Both the position numbers and the translations under genes were made by a program. A DNA stretch of 64,000 nt from Rhodospirillales bacterium. Lineage in GTDB: Bacteria > Pseudomonadota > Alphaproteobacteria > ATCC43930 > CGMCC-115725. Shown here one piece after another: positions 38,204 to 47,667 of the stretch. The stretch is taken from NCBI GenBank assembly GCA_947473305.1, contig CANJCB010000001.1, positions 220,182 through 284,181 of the forward strand, in the 5' to 3' direction. Numbering within the stretch: position 1 is the first letter of the stretch; the number at the start of each line of letters is the position of its first letter. The notes under the pieces were generated by a model. It made no database searches. It had not been told where the DNA came from and saw only the letters and a list, made by a program, of their open reading frames with translations.

Positions 38204-39448
38204 TTATTCCTTGGCGGCGCTCAGGCGCGGCAGGTATTCGGTCGGATCGAGGGCACGGGTCCCTTTCCGCAACTCGAAGTGAAGCTGCGGCTCGCCCACC
38301 GCGCCGGTCGAGCCGACGCGGGCGATGGCCTGTCCCCGCTTCACCTTGTCCTGCCGCTTCACCAATAGCTTCTCGTTATGGGCATAGGCCGACATCCAGC
38401 CGTTAGCATGCTTGACGAGGACAAGGTTGCCGAAACCCCTGAGCTCGTTTCCCGCATAGGCCACCTCGCCGTCATCCGCGGCGAGCACAGGCGTTCCTTC
38501 GGCTGCGGCGATATTGATCCCGTCGTTCTGCGCCCCTCCCGGCAAGGCGCCATAGCTCGACAACACGCGCCCCTGGACCGGCCAGAGGAACCCCTTGCCG
38601 GCGATGGGTAGCGGGAGAGCCGGTTCCGGCGGCGGTGAGGCCAAGGCCGTTTGCACCGGGGGAGACTGGGGCACCGGCTCCGCCACAGGGGACGGGGACG
38701 GGGGCTGGGTCGGGGGCGGGGGCGGTGGAGCGGGAGGAAAACCTGGCCCGGGGGCAGGCTGGGGCCTTGCGGCCGCCTCTGGGAGCGTTTCGGCTGGCAC
38801 TGCCGGCCTCGCCGGCGGCTCGGGCAGTCGCGACACCTCGGCTTTCGGCGGCAGTTCCCTCGCCGGCTGGGGCAACGGTTCCGCCACGACGCGGGGCGGC
38901 GGGCTCGCCGTGGCAACGGCCATGGGGGCAAGCGACGGCGGCAAGGCCAGAACCTGCCCGATCTTAAGGCCGTAGGGCGGATCGAGGCGGTTCATCTGCA
39001 CCAGCGTGCTGCTCTCGACGCCGAACCGCCGCGAGAGCTGCGGCAAGGTCTCGCCCGGCTGGACCACATATTGCCGGACCTGCGGCAGGACCAGCGTCCG
39101 ACCGGCGTTCAAGCGATAGGGCGGCGTCAGCTGATTGGCTTCAATGATCGACCGCAGCGGAATCCCATAGCGGCGCGAGACGGCGTAAAGCGTCTCGCCG
39201 CCCTGCACGGTGATGCGATCCGGGTGAGGAATTGCCGCTGCTGAGGACGCCGCCGGCACGACCGGCGACCTCGTCTGCGGGGGATGAGAAGCCTCAGGAC
39301 GGCTCGAGAGCTGCCCGGACAGGCCCGGCGTGATCAAAGGCGCGGGGGCTCCGCTTCGTTCGCAGCCCGCAAGCGACAGGATCGCCAGAATCGCGAATAC
39401 CCAGAGGGATCGCCGGCATCGGGCGCCGACAGGTCTCAGGAGCGGCAT
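38204..39448 (-). CDS. nlpD: NlpD-like lipoprotein with two LysM domains and a degenerate LytM domain
   Basis: This 414-residue protein has a lipoprotein signal ending LAGC (residues 26-29), LysM domains at about 79-122 and 126-170, a proline-rich linker of about 110 residues, and a C-terminal M23 domain. In the M23 domain the first zinc ligand is missing (NDGINIAA where active enzymes have a histidine), while SAYAHNEK and LHFELRKG remain. This pattern fits NlpD-type amidase activators rather than active endopeptidases. The surE-pcm-nlpD order, as in E. coli, supports the name. Confidence 0.88.
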   Translation of the reverse strand: MPLLRPVGARCRRSLWVFAILAILSLAGCERSGAPAPLITPGLSGQLSSRPEASHPPQTRSPVVPAASSAAAIPHPDRITVQGGETLYAVSRRYGIPLRSIIEANQLTPPYRLNAGRTLVLPQVRQYVVQPGETLPQLSRRFGVESSTLVQMNRLDPPYGLKIGQVLALPPSLAPMAVATASPPPRVVAEPLPQPARELPPKAEVSRLPEPPARPAVPAETLPEAAARPQPAPGPGFPPAPPPPPPTQPPSPSPVAEPVPQSPPVQTALASPPPEPALPLPIAGKGFLWPVQGRVLSSYGALPGGAQNDGINIAAAEGTPVLAADDGEVAYAGNELRGFGNLVLVKHANGWMSAYAHNEKLLVKRQDKVKRGQAIARVGSTGAVGEPQLHFELRKGTRALDPTEYLPRLSAAKE

Positions 39449-39458
39449 GTCGCTTTTG

Positions 39459-40127
39459 TCATTCCGGACCGGAAAGCCCCGGCCTTTCCCGGGGAAGACC
39501 GGCCACCAGGGGAACGAAGCGCACGGGTCCCATCTCCTCGGTGAGGATTTGGCCCGATTGTCGGCGCAGGCGGACCAACTGCTGTTCGCGCCGCTCCTCC
39601 CCGATGGGCGCGACCAGCACGCCACCTTCCCCCAGGCTGTCGATCAGCCGCTGCGGCAGGGTCGCAGCCGCCGCCGTGACCAGGATCCGGTCGAAAGGCG
39701 CCTGCTCGGGCCAGCCCTTGGTCCCGTCGCCGAAACGGCTCGTGATGTTGTGGCGCCTGAGCTTGGCGAAGCGCTGGTCGGCTTCCTGCAGCAGGGCACG
39801 GTGGCGCTCGATGGTGAAGACCCGCCGGCAAAGCCGCGCCAACACCGCGGTCTGATAGCCGGAGCCGGTGCCGACCTCCAGTACCTTGTGCCGGTCGCCC
39901 ACTTCCAGCGCCTGGGTCATGAAGGCGACGACTTCGGGCTGGCTGATCGTCTGGTTGTGCCCGATGGGCAGCGCGACGTTCTCGTAGGCGCGATCCTGGA
40001 AAAGCGGAGGCACGAAAAGGTCGCGGGGCACCTTCTCGATCGCTCCGAGCACCCTCACGTCGTGGATGCCGGCCTGCCGGAGTTCCATCACCAGCCGAAC
40101 CGCTTTCGGGTTCGCGCCTTGTGTCAC
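39459..40127 (-). CDS. pcm: Protein-L-isoaspartate O-methyltransferase
   Basis: This 222-residue SAM-dependent enzyme repairs isoaspartyl residues in aged proteins. The PCMT signature is clear: LPIGHNQTISQPEVVAFM, the SAM loop VLEVGTGSGYQTAVLA, RFGDGTKGW, and ILVTAAAATLPQRLI. The GTG start shares GTGA with the surE stop. It lies between surE and nlpD in the usual order. A second, more divergent paralogue is at 61942-62598. Confidence 0.95.
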   Translation of the reverse strand: MTQGANPKAVRLVMELRQAGIHDVRVLGAIEKVPRDLFVPPLFQDRAYENVALPIGHNQTISQPEVVAFMTQALEVGDRHKVLEVGTGSGYQTAVLARLCRRVFTIERHRALLQEADQRFAKLRRHNITSRFGDGTKGWPEQAPFDRILVTAAAATLPQRLIDSLGEGGVLVAPIGEERREQQLVRLRRQSGQILTEEMGPVRFVPLVAGLPRERPGLSGPE

Positions 40128-40906
40128 GGAAAGACTTTCTTCAACTCGTCGAGCGCGGGCACATGGGTCAAATCGAGGAAAACCGGCGTGACTGAGATAT
40201 AGCCCTTATTTACCGCCTCGACATCGGTTCCGGGCTGATCCGGCGCTTCATCCCGGGAGGGGCCGATCCAGTAATAGGGCCGGTCGCGCGGGTCCAATCG
40301 TTCCACAAGATTGTCGCCGATCTTGCGCCGCCCCTGGCGCGCGACGCGAATGCCCTGCACCTTGTCGGCGGGCACATCGGGGAAATTGACGTTGATCAGG
40401 CTGTTGCGAGGCCAGGGGCCGGCGGCGAGCCTGCGGATCACCCCCGCCGCATGGGCCTCGGCGGTCGCCCAGCGTATTTTGTCCCGATCCCCGATCTGCT
40501 GGCTCAGCGCGATGGCCGGAACGTCGAGCATGGCTGCTTCCATCGCCGCCGCCACGGTCCCGGAATAGGTCAGGTCTTCCCCGATATTGCCGCCGCCGTT
40601 GATCCCCGACAGGACCAGCGTCGGGCGGCGCTTTTTCAGGATCACATTGATCGCGAGAAGCACGCAGTCCGTGGGCGTTCCATCGACCGCGAAGCGGCGG
40701 CGCGACACCTGACGGACCCGCAAGGGCCGATGAAGGGTCAGCGAATGGCCCGCCCCGCTCTGTTCCGTCTCGGGCGCGACGACCCAGACATCGGGGCAAA
40801 GGGAACGGGCGACCTTTTCGAGAAGCTTGATCCCCGGAGCCCGGATGCCGTCATCGTTGGAGATGAGGATGCAGGCTTTTTCCAGATCGATAGGCTTCTC
40901 AAACAT
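40124..40906 (-). CDS. surE: 5'/3'-nucleotidase SurE
   Basis: This 260-residue survival protein and nucleotidase removes phosphate from nucleoside monophosphates. The metal-binding [12 protein letters not shown] is near the N-terminus. [35 protein letters not shown] and [11 protein letters not shown] are family features. I start at the ATG at 40906, which overlaps the serS end by 8 bases; the open frame reaches 40960. It is coupled to pcm downstream. Confidence 0.95.
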   Translation of the reverse strand: MFEKPIDLEKACILISNDDGIRAPGIKLLEKVARSLCPDVWVVAPETEQSGAGHSLTLHRPLRVRQVSRRRFAVDGTPTDCVLLAINVILKKRRPTLVLSGINGGGNIGEDLTYSGTVAAAMEAAMLDVPAIALSQQIGDRDKIRWATAEAHAAGVIRRLAAGPWPRNSLINVNFPDVPADKVQGIRVARQGRRKIGDNLVERLDPRDRPYYWIGPSRDEAPDQPGTDVEAVNKGYISVTPVFLDLTHVPALDELKKVFP

Positions 40907-42176
40907 GGGCGCCGATGACCTCCATCCCCCCCATATAGGGCCGAAGCGCGTCGGGAACACGGATCGATCCGTCCGCCTGCTGATAATTCTCCAGCACGGC
41001 GATGAGCGTGCGCCCGACCGCCAGCCCCGACCCGTTGAGGGTATGGACGAAGCGATTGCCCTTCCCCTCGGCCGGCCGGAAGCGGCCCTTCATGCGACGG
41101 GCCTGGAATTCCCCGCAATTGGAACAGCTGGAAATCTCGCGATAGGCGTCCTGGCCCGGCAGCCAGACCTCGATGTCATAGGTCTTCGCGGCGGAAAAGC
41201 CCATGTCCCCCGAACAGAGCAGCATCACCCGGTAAGGCAGGTTCAGGCGCTGCAGCACCGTTTCGGCGCAGGACAGCATGCGTTGATGCTCCGACTCCGA
41301 TTGATCGGGATGGGCGATCGATACCAGTTCGACTTTCTGGAATTGGTGCTGGCGGATCATGCCGCGCGTGTCCCGTCCCGCCGCTCCCGCTTCCGACCGG
41401 AAACAGGGGGTCAGCGCCGTGAAGCGCAGCGGCAGGGTCTTTTCGTCCAAAATCTCGTCGGCGACGAGATTGGTCAAGGGCACCTCGGCCGTGGGAATGA
41501 GCCAATGGCCGGTGGTCGTCCGGAAAAGATCCTCGGAAAACTTGGGCAATTGCCCCGTACCGAAGGCAGCGCCGTCGCGCACCAGGAGCGGTGGGGAGAT
41601 CTCTTCGTAGCCGAACTCTCCGGTATGCGTGTTCAGCATGAATTGGCCGAGCGCTCGCTCCAGACGCGCCAGCGCGCCCCTTACCACAACGAAACGCGCG
41701 CCCGAGAGCTTGCCGGCGCGGGCGAAATCCATCTGATGGAGGGCCTCGCCCAGGTCGAAATGCTCCTTGGGCGCAAAATCGAACTCGGGCAGCTCGCCCC
41801 AGATTTTGACGAGTTGGTTATCGTGCTCGTCCTTCCCTTCCGGGACATCGTCGGCCGGGGCATTGGGAAGTGCCGCCAGCGCCGCCTCGATTTCCTTCAA
41901 CAAGTCGCCGGCGCGGGCCTCGTCGGCCGCCTGGCCGTCCTTCATCTCGGAAACCTGGCGCAGGAGATCTTCCGCATCGCGGCCCTCGCGCTTCGCCTGA
42001 CCGACTTCCTTCGACAGGCGGTTGCGCTCGGCCTGGGTCTGCTCCGCGCGGGACAGGATCTGGCGCCATTGGCCGTCGAGAGCGAGGATCGCGGGCGACT
42101 GAGCCGCCAGCCCCCGTCGCGCGAGACCGCGGTCGAAGGCTTCAGGGTTTTCGCGGATCCATTTCAGGTCGTACAT
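40899..42176 (-). CDS. serS: Serine--tRNA ligase
   Basis: The enzyme has 425 residues. The N-terminal coiled-coil arm that grips the tRNA-Ser long arm spans about residues 30-100 ([20 protein letters not shown]). The class II core follows with motif 2 [20 protein letters not shown] and motif 3 [19 protein letters not shown]. It sits between tatC and surE, the normal order in this bacterial group. Confidence 0.97.
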   Translation of the reverse strand: MYDLKWIRENPEAFDRGLARRGLAAQSPAILALDGQWRQILSRAEQTQAERNRLSKEVGQAKREGRDAEDLLRQVSEMKDGQAADEARAGDLLKEIEAALAALPNAPADDVPEGKDEHDNQLVKIWGELPEFDFAPKEHFDLGEALHQMDFARAGKLSGARFVVVRGALARLERALGQFMLNTHTGEFGYEEISPPLLVRDGAAFGTGQLPKFSEDLFRTTTGHWLIPTAEVPLTNLVADEILDEKTLPLRFTALTPCFRSEAGAAGRDTRGMIRQHQFQKVELVSIAHPDQSESEHQRMLSCAETVLQRLNLPYRVMLLCSGDMGFSAAKTYDIEVWLPGQDAYREISSCSNCGEFQARRMKGRFRPAEGKGNRFVHTLNGSGLAVGRTLIAVLENYQQADGSIRVPDALRPYMGGMEVIGAHV

Positions 42177-42246
42177 GGAAGGACTTATCGGCGATTGAGG
42201 GTGTGCCGGTTATAGAGGCAGGGTCCTGTCGCGTCCATCCATGGGA

Positions 42247-43053
42247 TCAGGAACCGTCAGGCGCGGCCTCGTTCTCCAAATCCTCTTTGGCCTTTTGCTT
42301 CTCGACGAAGCGGCAGGAGAAGATCGACAGCTCGTAGAGCAACATCAAAGGCACGGCCAGCGAGATCTGGCTGAAGACATCGGGCGGCGTCAGAACGGCG
42401 GCAGCCACGAAAACGCCGACGATGGCGTAGCGCCGCTTCGCCTTGAGACCCTCGGATGTCACAAGCCCGACTCGCGCCATCAAGGTGAGCAGAACAGGCA
42501 ATTGGAAGGCCACGCCGAAGGCCAGGATGAGCCGCATGACCAGGGTCAGGTATTCGCTGATCTTCTGTTCGAGCTGGATCGGCAACTGCCCCGGGCCCCC
42601 CGCAGACTCAAAACTTAAGAAGAACTTCCAAGCCATTGGAAATATTAAATAATAAACGAGTGCCGCACCCATCAAAAACAGGACGGGCGTGGCAAACATA
42701 TAGGGATAAAACGCCCGACGCTCCTGCTTGTAGAGACCCGGCGCCACGAAGAGCCAGATCTGGCTCATGATGACCGGCGAGGCCAGACAGAAAGCGCCCC
42801 AGAAGGCGATGCGCAGATGGGTGAAAAAAGCCTCGGTCAGATCGGTGAAGATCATGTGCCGGTCGGGACCCAGCAGATCGAAGAGCGGCTGCGCCAAAAA
42901 ATTGAAAATATATTGGCTGAGATAGTAGCAAGGGACGAGGAAGATCAACAAAGCGATCGAGGAATACATCAACCGGTTCCGCAGCTCGATCAGATGTTCG
43001 AGCAGCGGCATCTTGCCTTGTTCCAGATCTTCTTCGGTTTTTTCCACGGCCAT
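42247..43053 (-). CDS. tatC: Sec-independent protein translocase TatC
   Basis: This 268-residue core of the twin-arginine translocase binds RR signal peptides. The N-terminal cytoplasmic motif [17 protein letters not shown] is diagnostic, and six membrane helices follow, with [16 protein letters not shown] in the first periplasmic region. The C-terminus ends in a charged tail of about 25 residues. It is downstream of tatB with a 42-base gap, but no tatA is present in the cluster. Confidence 0.97.
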   Translation of the reverse strand: MAVEKTEEDLEQGKMPLLEHLIELRNRLMYSSIALLIFLVPCYYLSQYIFNFLAQPLFDLLGPDRHMIFTDLTEAFFTHLRIAFWGAFCLASPVIMSQIWLFVAPGLYKQERRAFYPYMFATPVLFLMGAALVYYLIFPMAWKFFLSFESAGGPGQLPIQLEQKISEYLTLVMRLILAFGVAFQLPVLLTLMARVGLVTSEGLKAKRRYAIVGVFVAAAVLTPPDVFSQISLAVPLMLLYELSIFSCRFVEKQKAKEDLENEAAPDGS

Positions 43054-43095
43054 AGCGGTCGGTCGTTCCTAATGCGCGTAGACCCGCAAAGCGGA

Positions 43096-43548
43096 CTACG
43101 GAGTGTGGGTTTCCTTCACTGGCGCCGGCGGCGCTTCAGGAGGCAGGGTGGCATCGGTTGGCTTGACCTCTTCCGGCGCCGCAATCGAGACGGTCTCGGA
43201 CACCGGGGCTTCAAGAGCGGGTTGAGGCTCGACTGGCGGCAAGGGCGACGTTTCAACCGCAGTCGCGGCGGTCACGGCGTTCTGGAGTTCGCCCTTGGGA
43301 TCGATGCTGTTTTCGATCTCCTTGGCGATGTTCAGCTCACTCGCCTTCTCGATTTCCTTACGAACCTCGTCGAGTTCGGCTTCGCGGACCATCTGGTCGA
43401 CGCTGCTCTGGAACTCCCGCGCCATGCCGCGCGCCTTGGCGACCCAGATCCCGACCGTGCGCAAGACGCGCGGCAGATCCTTGGGGCCGATGACGACTAA
43501 GGCCACACCCGCGATCAACGCCAATTCGGACCAGGAAAAATCAAACAT
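43096..43548 (-). CDS. tatB: Sec-independent protein translocase TatB
   Basis: This 150-residue protein has an N-terminal membrane helix (SWSELALIAGVALVVIGPKD) with the conserved glutamate and the GPKDLP hinge, an amphipathic helix, and a long acidic, proline-rich tail that is typical of TatB rather than TatA. The usual tatA gene is missing: the 125 bases between scpB and tatB are too short for one and hold no hydrophobic frame. Confidence 0.93.
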   Translation of the reverse strand: MFDFSWSELALIAGVALVVIGPKDLPRVLRTVGIWVAKARGMAREFQSSVDQMVREAELDEVRKEIEKASELNIAKEIENSIDPKGELQNAVTAATAVETSPLPPVEPQPALEAPVSETVSIAAPEEVKPTDATLPPEAPPAPVKETHTP

Positions 43549-43673
43549 CCGCCGCTACCGGTTCCCCATTCTGCGCCCTACCCTTAGGGGCGGGGGATAA
43601 TGGCAGAAAGGCCAAGGGGCCGCAACGCCGCCTCCCTGGGTCGCAAAGGGTGGAAAATCCGGGATTATTCGGG

Positions 43674-44300
43674 TCACGGCTCATAGGGTTCCTCCGGTTC
43701 CTCGGCCGGGGCGGCAAAGCCCGGCAAGTCCGGTTGGAGCGAGGATTCCGACAAGGTGACATCCGACCTGGGACCGATGAGGCCGGCGGCCTTCAATTCT
43801 TCCACCCCCGGCAGATCGGTCAGGCCAGCGAGCCCGAAATGCCCCAGGAAGCGATCCGTCGTCACCCAGGTGGCCGGCCGGCCGGGGGTCTGGCGGCGGC
43901 CCTTCGGGACGACCCAGCCCGCCTCCATCAATGTGTCGAGCGTTCCCTTGCTGAGCGCCACGCCCCGGATTTCTTCGATTTCGCCACGGGTCACCGGCTG
44001 GTGATAGGCGACGATCGCCAGGGTTTCCACGGCCGCGCGGGACAGCTTCCGCACCACGGAGGTTTCGAGTTTCAGCCTGGGGCCGAGATCGGGCGCCGTC
44101 CGCAGCGTCCATCCACCGGCGATCTTCACCAGATTCACGCCGCGCGACCTATAGTGGTCCTGAAGTTCCCCCAGGACGGCAGGGAGGGCCGCCCCCTCGG
44201 GAAGCCGGCTCAAGAGGCTCTCTTCGTCGAGCGGCGTCGCCGAGGCGAAGAGCAGGGCCTCCACGAGGCGGACCTGCTCGGCAAAGCTGTCCCCGCTCAT
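43674..44300 (-). CDS. scpB: Segregation and condensation protein ScpB
   Basis: This 208-residue winged-helix kite subunit of the SMC-ScpAB condensin helps chromosome segregation. Family landmarks are LVEALLFASATPLDEESL, AVETLAIVAYHQPVTRGEIEEIRG and LDTLMEAGWVVPKGRRQTPGRP. I use the ATG at 44300, which shares ATGA with the scpA stop; the frame is open to 44474 through scpA only. Confidence 0.95.
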   Translation of the reverse strand: MSGDSFAEQVRLVEALLFASATPLDEESLLSRLPEGAALPAVLGELQDHYRSRGVNLVKIAGGWTLRTAPDLGPRLKLETSVVRKLSRAAVETLAIVAYHQPVTRGEIEEIRGVALSKGTLDTLMEAGWVVPKGRRQTPGRPATWVTTDRFLGHFGLAGLTDLPGVEELKAAGLIGPRSDVTLSESSLQPDLPGFAAPAEEPEEPYEP

Positions 44301-45082
44301 GATGGCTCCGGCAGGCTGCGCAGCCAGATCGGCCCGAAGGCGCTGTCCTGCCGCAGTTGCAACCGGCCCGAGCGGGCCAGTTCGAGGCTTGCCGCGAAGG
44401 TCGCCGCAATCGCGGAGCGGCCGACAAGACCGTTCGCCAGGCCTGTGGGCAGGAAGCTCGCCAAGGAGCGCCATTCCGGCACATGGCCCAGGATGCGGGT
44501 CAGGCGCTCCAGCGCTTCGTCCATGGAATAAAGCTCCGCCGCCTCGATATGAAGGACCGCCCCCTCGTTGCGCGACCGCCCTTCGCCATAGGCTCTCAAC
44601 AAGTCATAGAGCGAGACGTCGTAGACGATGCGCGACACCATCACCAAACCCTCGGGCATGCCGCGCGCGAAGGTGTCCCGGTCGAGCTGCGGGCGCGCCA
44701 TCACCCGCACGCCGGCCTGCTGCATAGCTTCAAGCCGCTGCAGTTGATAGGTGAGGTTGGCAGCCAATTCCTCGCCGGTCGGCTCATCCTCGGGCTGGGG
44801 ATCGGGCAGCAGCAGGCGGGATTTCAGATAGGCGAGCCAAGCGGCCATCACGAGGTAATCGGCCGCAAGTTCCAGCCGCAGGCGGTGCGCCTCGGCCACG
44901 AACTTCAGATATTGGTCGGCGAGTTCCAGGATCGAGATATGAATCAGATCGACCTTCTGCTCCCGCGCCAGCTTCAGGAGCACGTCGATAGGGCCTTCAT
45001 AGCCGGCAAGATCGACCACCAGCTCGGCGGCCGGCGCCCTCACCCCCTCCATCTCGAATTGCTCGTCGGCCATGGGTTTCAT
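44297..45082 (-). CDS. scpA: Segregation and condensation protein ScpA
   Basis: This 261-residue kleisin subunit of the SMC condensin has the N-terminal SMC-neck-binding region LVVDLAGYEGPIDVLLKLAR and QKVDLIHISILELADQYL, an acidic middle, and a C-terminal winged helix that contacts the SMC head. The ATG at 45082 overlaps the repaired-frame stop of the M50 gene by ATGA, which fixes this start better than the ATG at 45073. It is coupled to scpB. Confidence 0.95.
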   Translation of the reverse strand: MKPMADEQFEMEGVRAPAAELVVDLAGYEGPIDVLLKLAREQKVDLIHISILELADQYLKFVAEAHRLRLELAADYLVMAAWLAYLKSRLLLPDPQPEDEPTGEELAANLTYQLQRLEAMQQAGVRVMARPQLDRDTFARGMPEGLVMVSRIVYDVSLYDLLRAYGEGRSRNEGAVLHIEAAELYSMDEALERLTRILGHVPEWRSLASFLPTGLANGLVGRSAIAATFAASLELARSGRLQLRQDSAFGPIWLRSLPEPS

Positions 45083-45757
45083 CCCCCCGCCAGGGGTGCG
45101 ATCAACCTCAGGAGCATATTGACCGGTGGCCCCAGGATCCAGCCGAAGACATCGAGACTAGGACTGATCATCGGCAGGATAAAAATCAAGGCGAGCAGGA
45201 TCAGCATGCCGAAGCGCTCGAGCTTGGCGAAGGGGATCGCCAGCGGCCCGGGGGAGAATGCCGAGCAGCACGCGGCCGCCGTCGAGCGGCGGCAGCGGGA
45301 TCATGTTGAAGACCGCCAGGATCAGGTTGAGGGTGATCGAATTCCAAAGGTTGAACGCCGCCCAGGGCCGCGCAACATCCGGCAGATAGGGCAGGAGATT
45401 GGAAAGCAACACCGAAATCACGGCCAGGAGAAGATTGGTTCCCGGCCCGGCGAGGGCGACGAGGATCATATCCCGCCGCGGATTGCGCAGGTTTCGGAAG
45501 TTGACCGGTACCGGCTTGGCATAGCCGAACATGAAAGGCGACTTCACCAGAAGCAACATCACCGGCAGCAGGATCGTACCGAAGGGATCGATGTGCCGAA
45601 GCGGATTGAGGCTTACCCGCCCGAGCCGCCAGGCGGTATCGTCGCCGAAACGGTGAGCCACGAAGCCATGGGCCGCTTCGTGAAGCGTGATGGCGAAGAT
45701 CGCCGGCAAGGCCCAGATGGAGATCTGGTAAAGCGTCCGCGCGATATCCGGCATCAT
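45079..45757 (-). pseudogene. Site-2-protease (M50) family membrane metallopeptidase, frameshifted
   Basis: The zinc site HEAAH (in ITLHEAAHGFVAHRFGDD) and the distal motif NMIPLPPLDGGRVLLGILP are intact, with four hydrophobic segments. As written, the frame then runs out of register after a run of five C residues (minus strand; plus 45250-45254) and ends at 45158 with unrelated residues. Deleting one C restores GPLAIPFAKLERFG followed by two membrane segments and a stop at 45079-45081. That stop overlaps the scpA ATG by four bases, exactly as other genes here do. A sequencing slip in the homopolymer is equally possible. Confidence 0.8.
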
Positions 45758-45761
45758 CCGG

Positions 45762-46796
45762 TCAGACCCGCGCCATCAAGTCTTGGAGCCGGGCCGATCC
45801 CGTCGTGCGGTCGAAGGGTTTACGCCCGTCCCGGCGCAAGGCCTCGCCCCGCGCCAGTCGCACAAGCGCCGCAGTGGCCAGTCGCCCCGTGCCTTCGATC
45901 ACCTGCTCCATCTCCGCCCTGTCGCCGTTGCAGTGAAGGACCACGTCGCATCCCGCCGCGAGCGCATCCCGCGCCCGCTCGGCGAAGCTTCCCTGAAGGG
46001 CGCGCATGGAGAGATCGTCGGTGAGAAGCAGGCCGTCGAAGCCGATGCTATCGCGAATAGCCTCGGAGATCACGCTGGCGGACAAGGTCGCGGGACGGGC
46101 GCTGTCGATCGCCTCATAGACAATATGCGCCGTCATCGCCCAGGGCATGCCGGCCAGGAGTCGGAAGGGGGCAAAATCCGTTTCCTCCAGGGTCGCCCGA
46201 TCGGTCGCCACCCTCGGAAGCGAAAAATGGCTGTCGACAGACGCGCGGCCATGACCGGGGATATGCTTCACGATCGGCAGGACGCCCCCGGCAAGCAGGC
46301 CTTCGCAAGCCGCCCTGCCCAGCGCCGCCACCCGTTTCGGATCCTCGCCATAGGATCGGTCGCCGATAATGGCATCCGCCCCCGCGACGCGCAGATCGAG
46401 CACGGGAAGGCAATCGACAGTGATCCCCAGGTCATGGAGATCTTCCGCGATCAGACGGGCGGAAAGCTGTACCGCCTCCGCAGCCGCTTTTTCGGGCAAT
46501 TCGGCCATGGCGGCGGCGGCCGGATAGGCTGGCCAATGCGGCGGCTTGAGGCGTGCGACCCGCCCGCCTTCCTGGTCGATCAGCACCGGCGCATCGGAGC
46601 GTCCCACCGCATCGCGCAGGGAGGCCACGAGATCGCGAACCTGGGCGGGCTCGAAGACATTGCGCAAGAAAAGGATGAAGCCGAGCGGGTCCGCATCCCG
46701 GAAGAAGGCCCGCTCGGAGGCGGTCAACTCCAACCCGGCGCACCCCAGGATCGCCGCGCGAGGCGCACCTTTGCTCGGGGCCTCACTGCTTGACAA
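45762..46796 (-). CDS. nagZ: Beta-N-acetylhexosaminidase NagZ
   Basis: This 344-residue family 3 glycoside hydrolase removes GlcNAc from anhydro-muropeptides during cell-wall recycling in the cytoplasm. The catalytic loop signature KHIPGHGRASVDSH and the nucleophile aspartate in LLLTDDLSMRAL are present. No ATG or GTG is near the N-terminus; a TTG at 46796 overlaps the SPOR gene end by 14 bases. The M50 gene starts 4 bases after its stop. Confidence 0.93.
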   Translation of the reverse strand: MSSSEAPSKGAPRAAILGCAGLELTASERAFFRDADPLGFILFLRNVFEPAQVRDLVASLRDAVGRSDAPVLIDQEGGRVARLKPPHWPAYPAAAAMAELPEKAAAEAVQLSARLIAEDLHDLGITVDCLPVLDLRVAGADAIIGDRSYGEDPKRVAALGRAACEGLLAGGVLPIVKHIPGHGRASVDSHFSLPRVATDRATLEETDFAPFRLLAGMPWAMTAHIVYEAIDSARPATLSASVISEAIRDSIGFDGLLLTDDLSMRALQGSFAERARDALAAGCDVVLHCNGDRAEMEQVIEGTGRLATAALVRLARGEALRRDGRKPFDRTTGSARLQDLMARV

Positions 46797-47667
46797 GGAT
46801 GCACCCGACCTTGCGCTGTTTCAGCGTTGCGCAGGCCTGCTGCGCCGTGGCTTCGCTCGCGATGGTTCCGGCCTGAATCCGGTAATAGATGCCCTTCTCG
46901 CCAAGATCGGCCCGGACCGCCCCGGCGGTCAAGGCCCCCAGCACGTCCGCATTGGCCTTCTTGAGCCGGTCCCATTCCTTCTGCGCTTCTTCGGTCGAGC
47001 GCACCGCGCCGATCTGGAGCTTGTAGCCACCCTTCCCGCTCGGCGCCGCCGGAACAGGGGCCGGCGCGGCAGTTGGAGGCGGCGTTGCGGGACGGGAGGG
47101 AGGCGGTGCGACGGTGGAAGGCGCCGCTGCGACGACAGGGGGGCGGACGGGAGAGGGTTGGGGCGATGCGGCCTTGGGAGGCTCGACAGCGGGGGTCAAG
47201 ACAACCGGCGCCGGTTCTGGAACAGGAACGGGTTGGCCGACGACCGGCGGTGGCGCTTCAGCCTGCTGCGCAGGGGCAGCCGGAACGGGAATGACCGACG
47301 GTGCGGCGGAGGGTTCGGGCGCAGGCGGAGGATTCGGCCGGGGCAAGGGCTGTTCCGGCGGCGGCAGCAGCCGTTCGACCTGGGTCTGGCCGGGATTGTA
47401 GATGAGCTTGTCCTGGTTCGGGATCGCCATGCCACCGGGCTGATCCGGCCGCCGCTTGGTCGGGTTTCCATCGGCCTGGATCAAAGGGATCCCGCCGCTC
47501 TCCGTGGTTTGCCGGCCGCCTCGATAAAGCATCGCGGCGCCTGCGGCGAAGGCCAGGGCCACCACCGCCAGCAATACATAGCGCAACCGCCTCCGGGGCC
47601 GTCCATAGCGGGCGGGGTATCCTGCCCGCGCGTCATCTGGATCAACCGGCCCCAGATTGTAGGACAT
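46783..47667 (-). CDS. SPOR-domain membrane protein
   Basis: The product has 294 residues: a basic cytoplasmic N-terminus, one membrane helix at about 30-48 (YVLLAVVALAFAAGAAMLY), a very proline/alanine-rich periplasmic linker of some 120 residues, and a C-terminal SPOR domain (about 212-294, GGYKLQIGAVRSTEEAQKEW). SPOR domains bind denuded glycan strands at division sites, so it is probably a cell-division or wall-recycling factor. The start overlaps the argS stop as TGATG, and nagZ is downstream, a common trio. Confidence 0.9.
   Translation of the reverse strand: MSYNLGPVDPDDARAGYPARYGRPRRRLRYVLLAVVALAFAAGAAMLYRGGRQTTESGGIPLIQADGNPTKRRPDQPGGMAIPNQDKLIYNPGQTQVERLLPPPEQPLPRPNPPPAPEPSAAPSVIPVPAAPAQQAEAPPPVVGQPVPVPEPAPVVLTPAVEPPKAASPQPSPVRPPVVAAAPSTVAPPPSRPATPPPTAAPAPVPAAPSGKGGYKLQIGAVRSTEEAQKEWDRLKKANADVLGALTAGAVRADLGEKGIYYRIQAGTIASEATAQQACATLKQRKVGCILVKQ

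Noticed and set aside
40827..42215. 462-codon plus-strand frame across serS and part of surE
   Set aside because: Same antisense effect; spans two real genes on the other strand.
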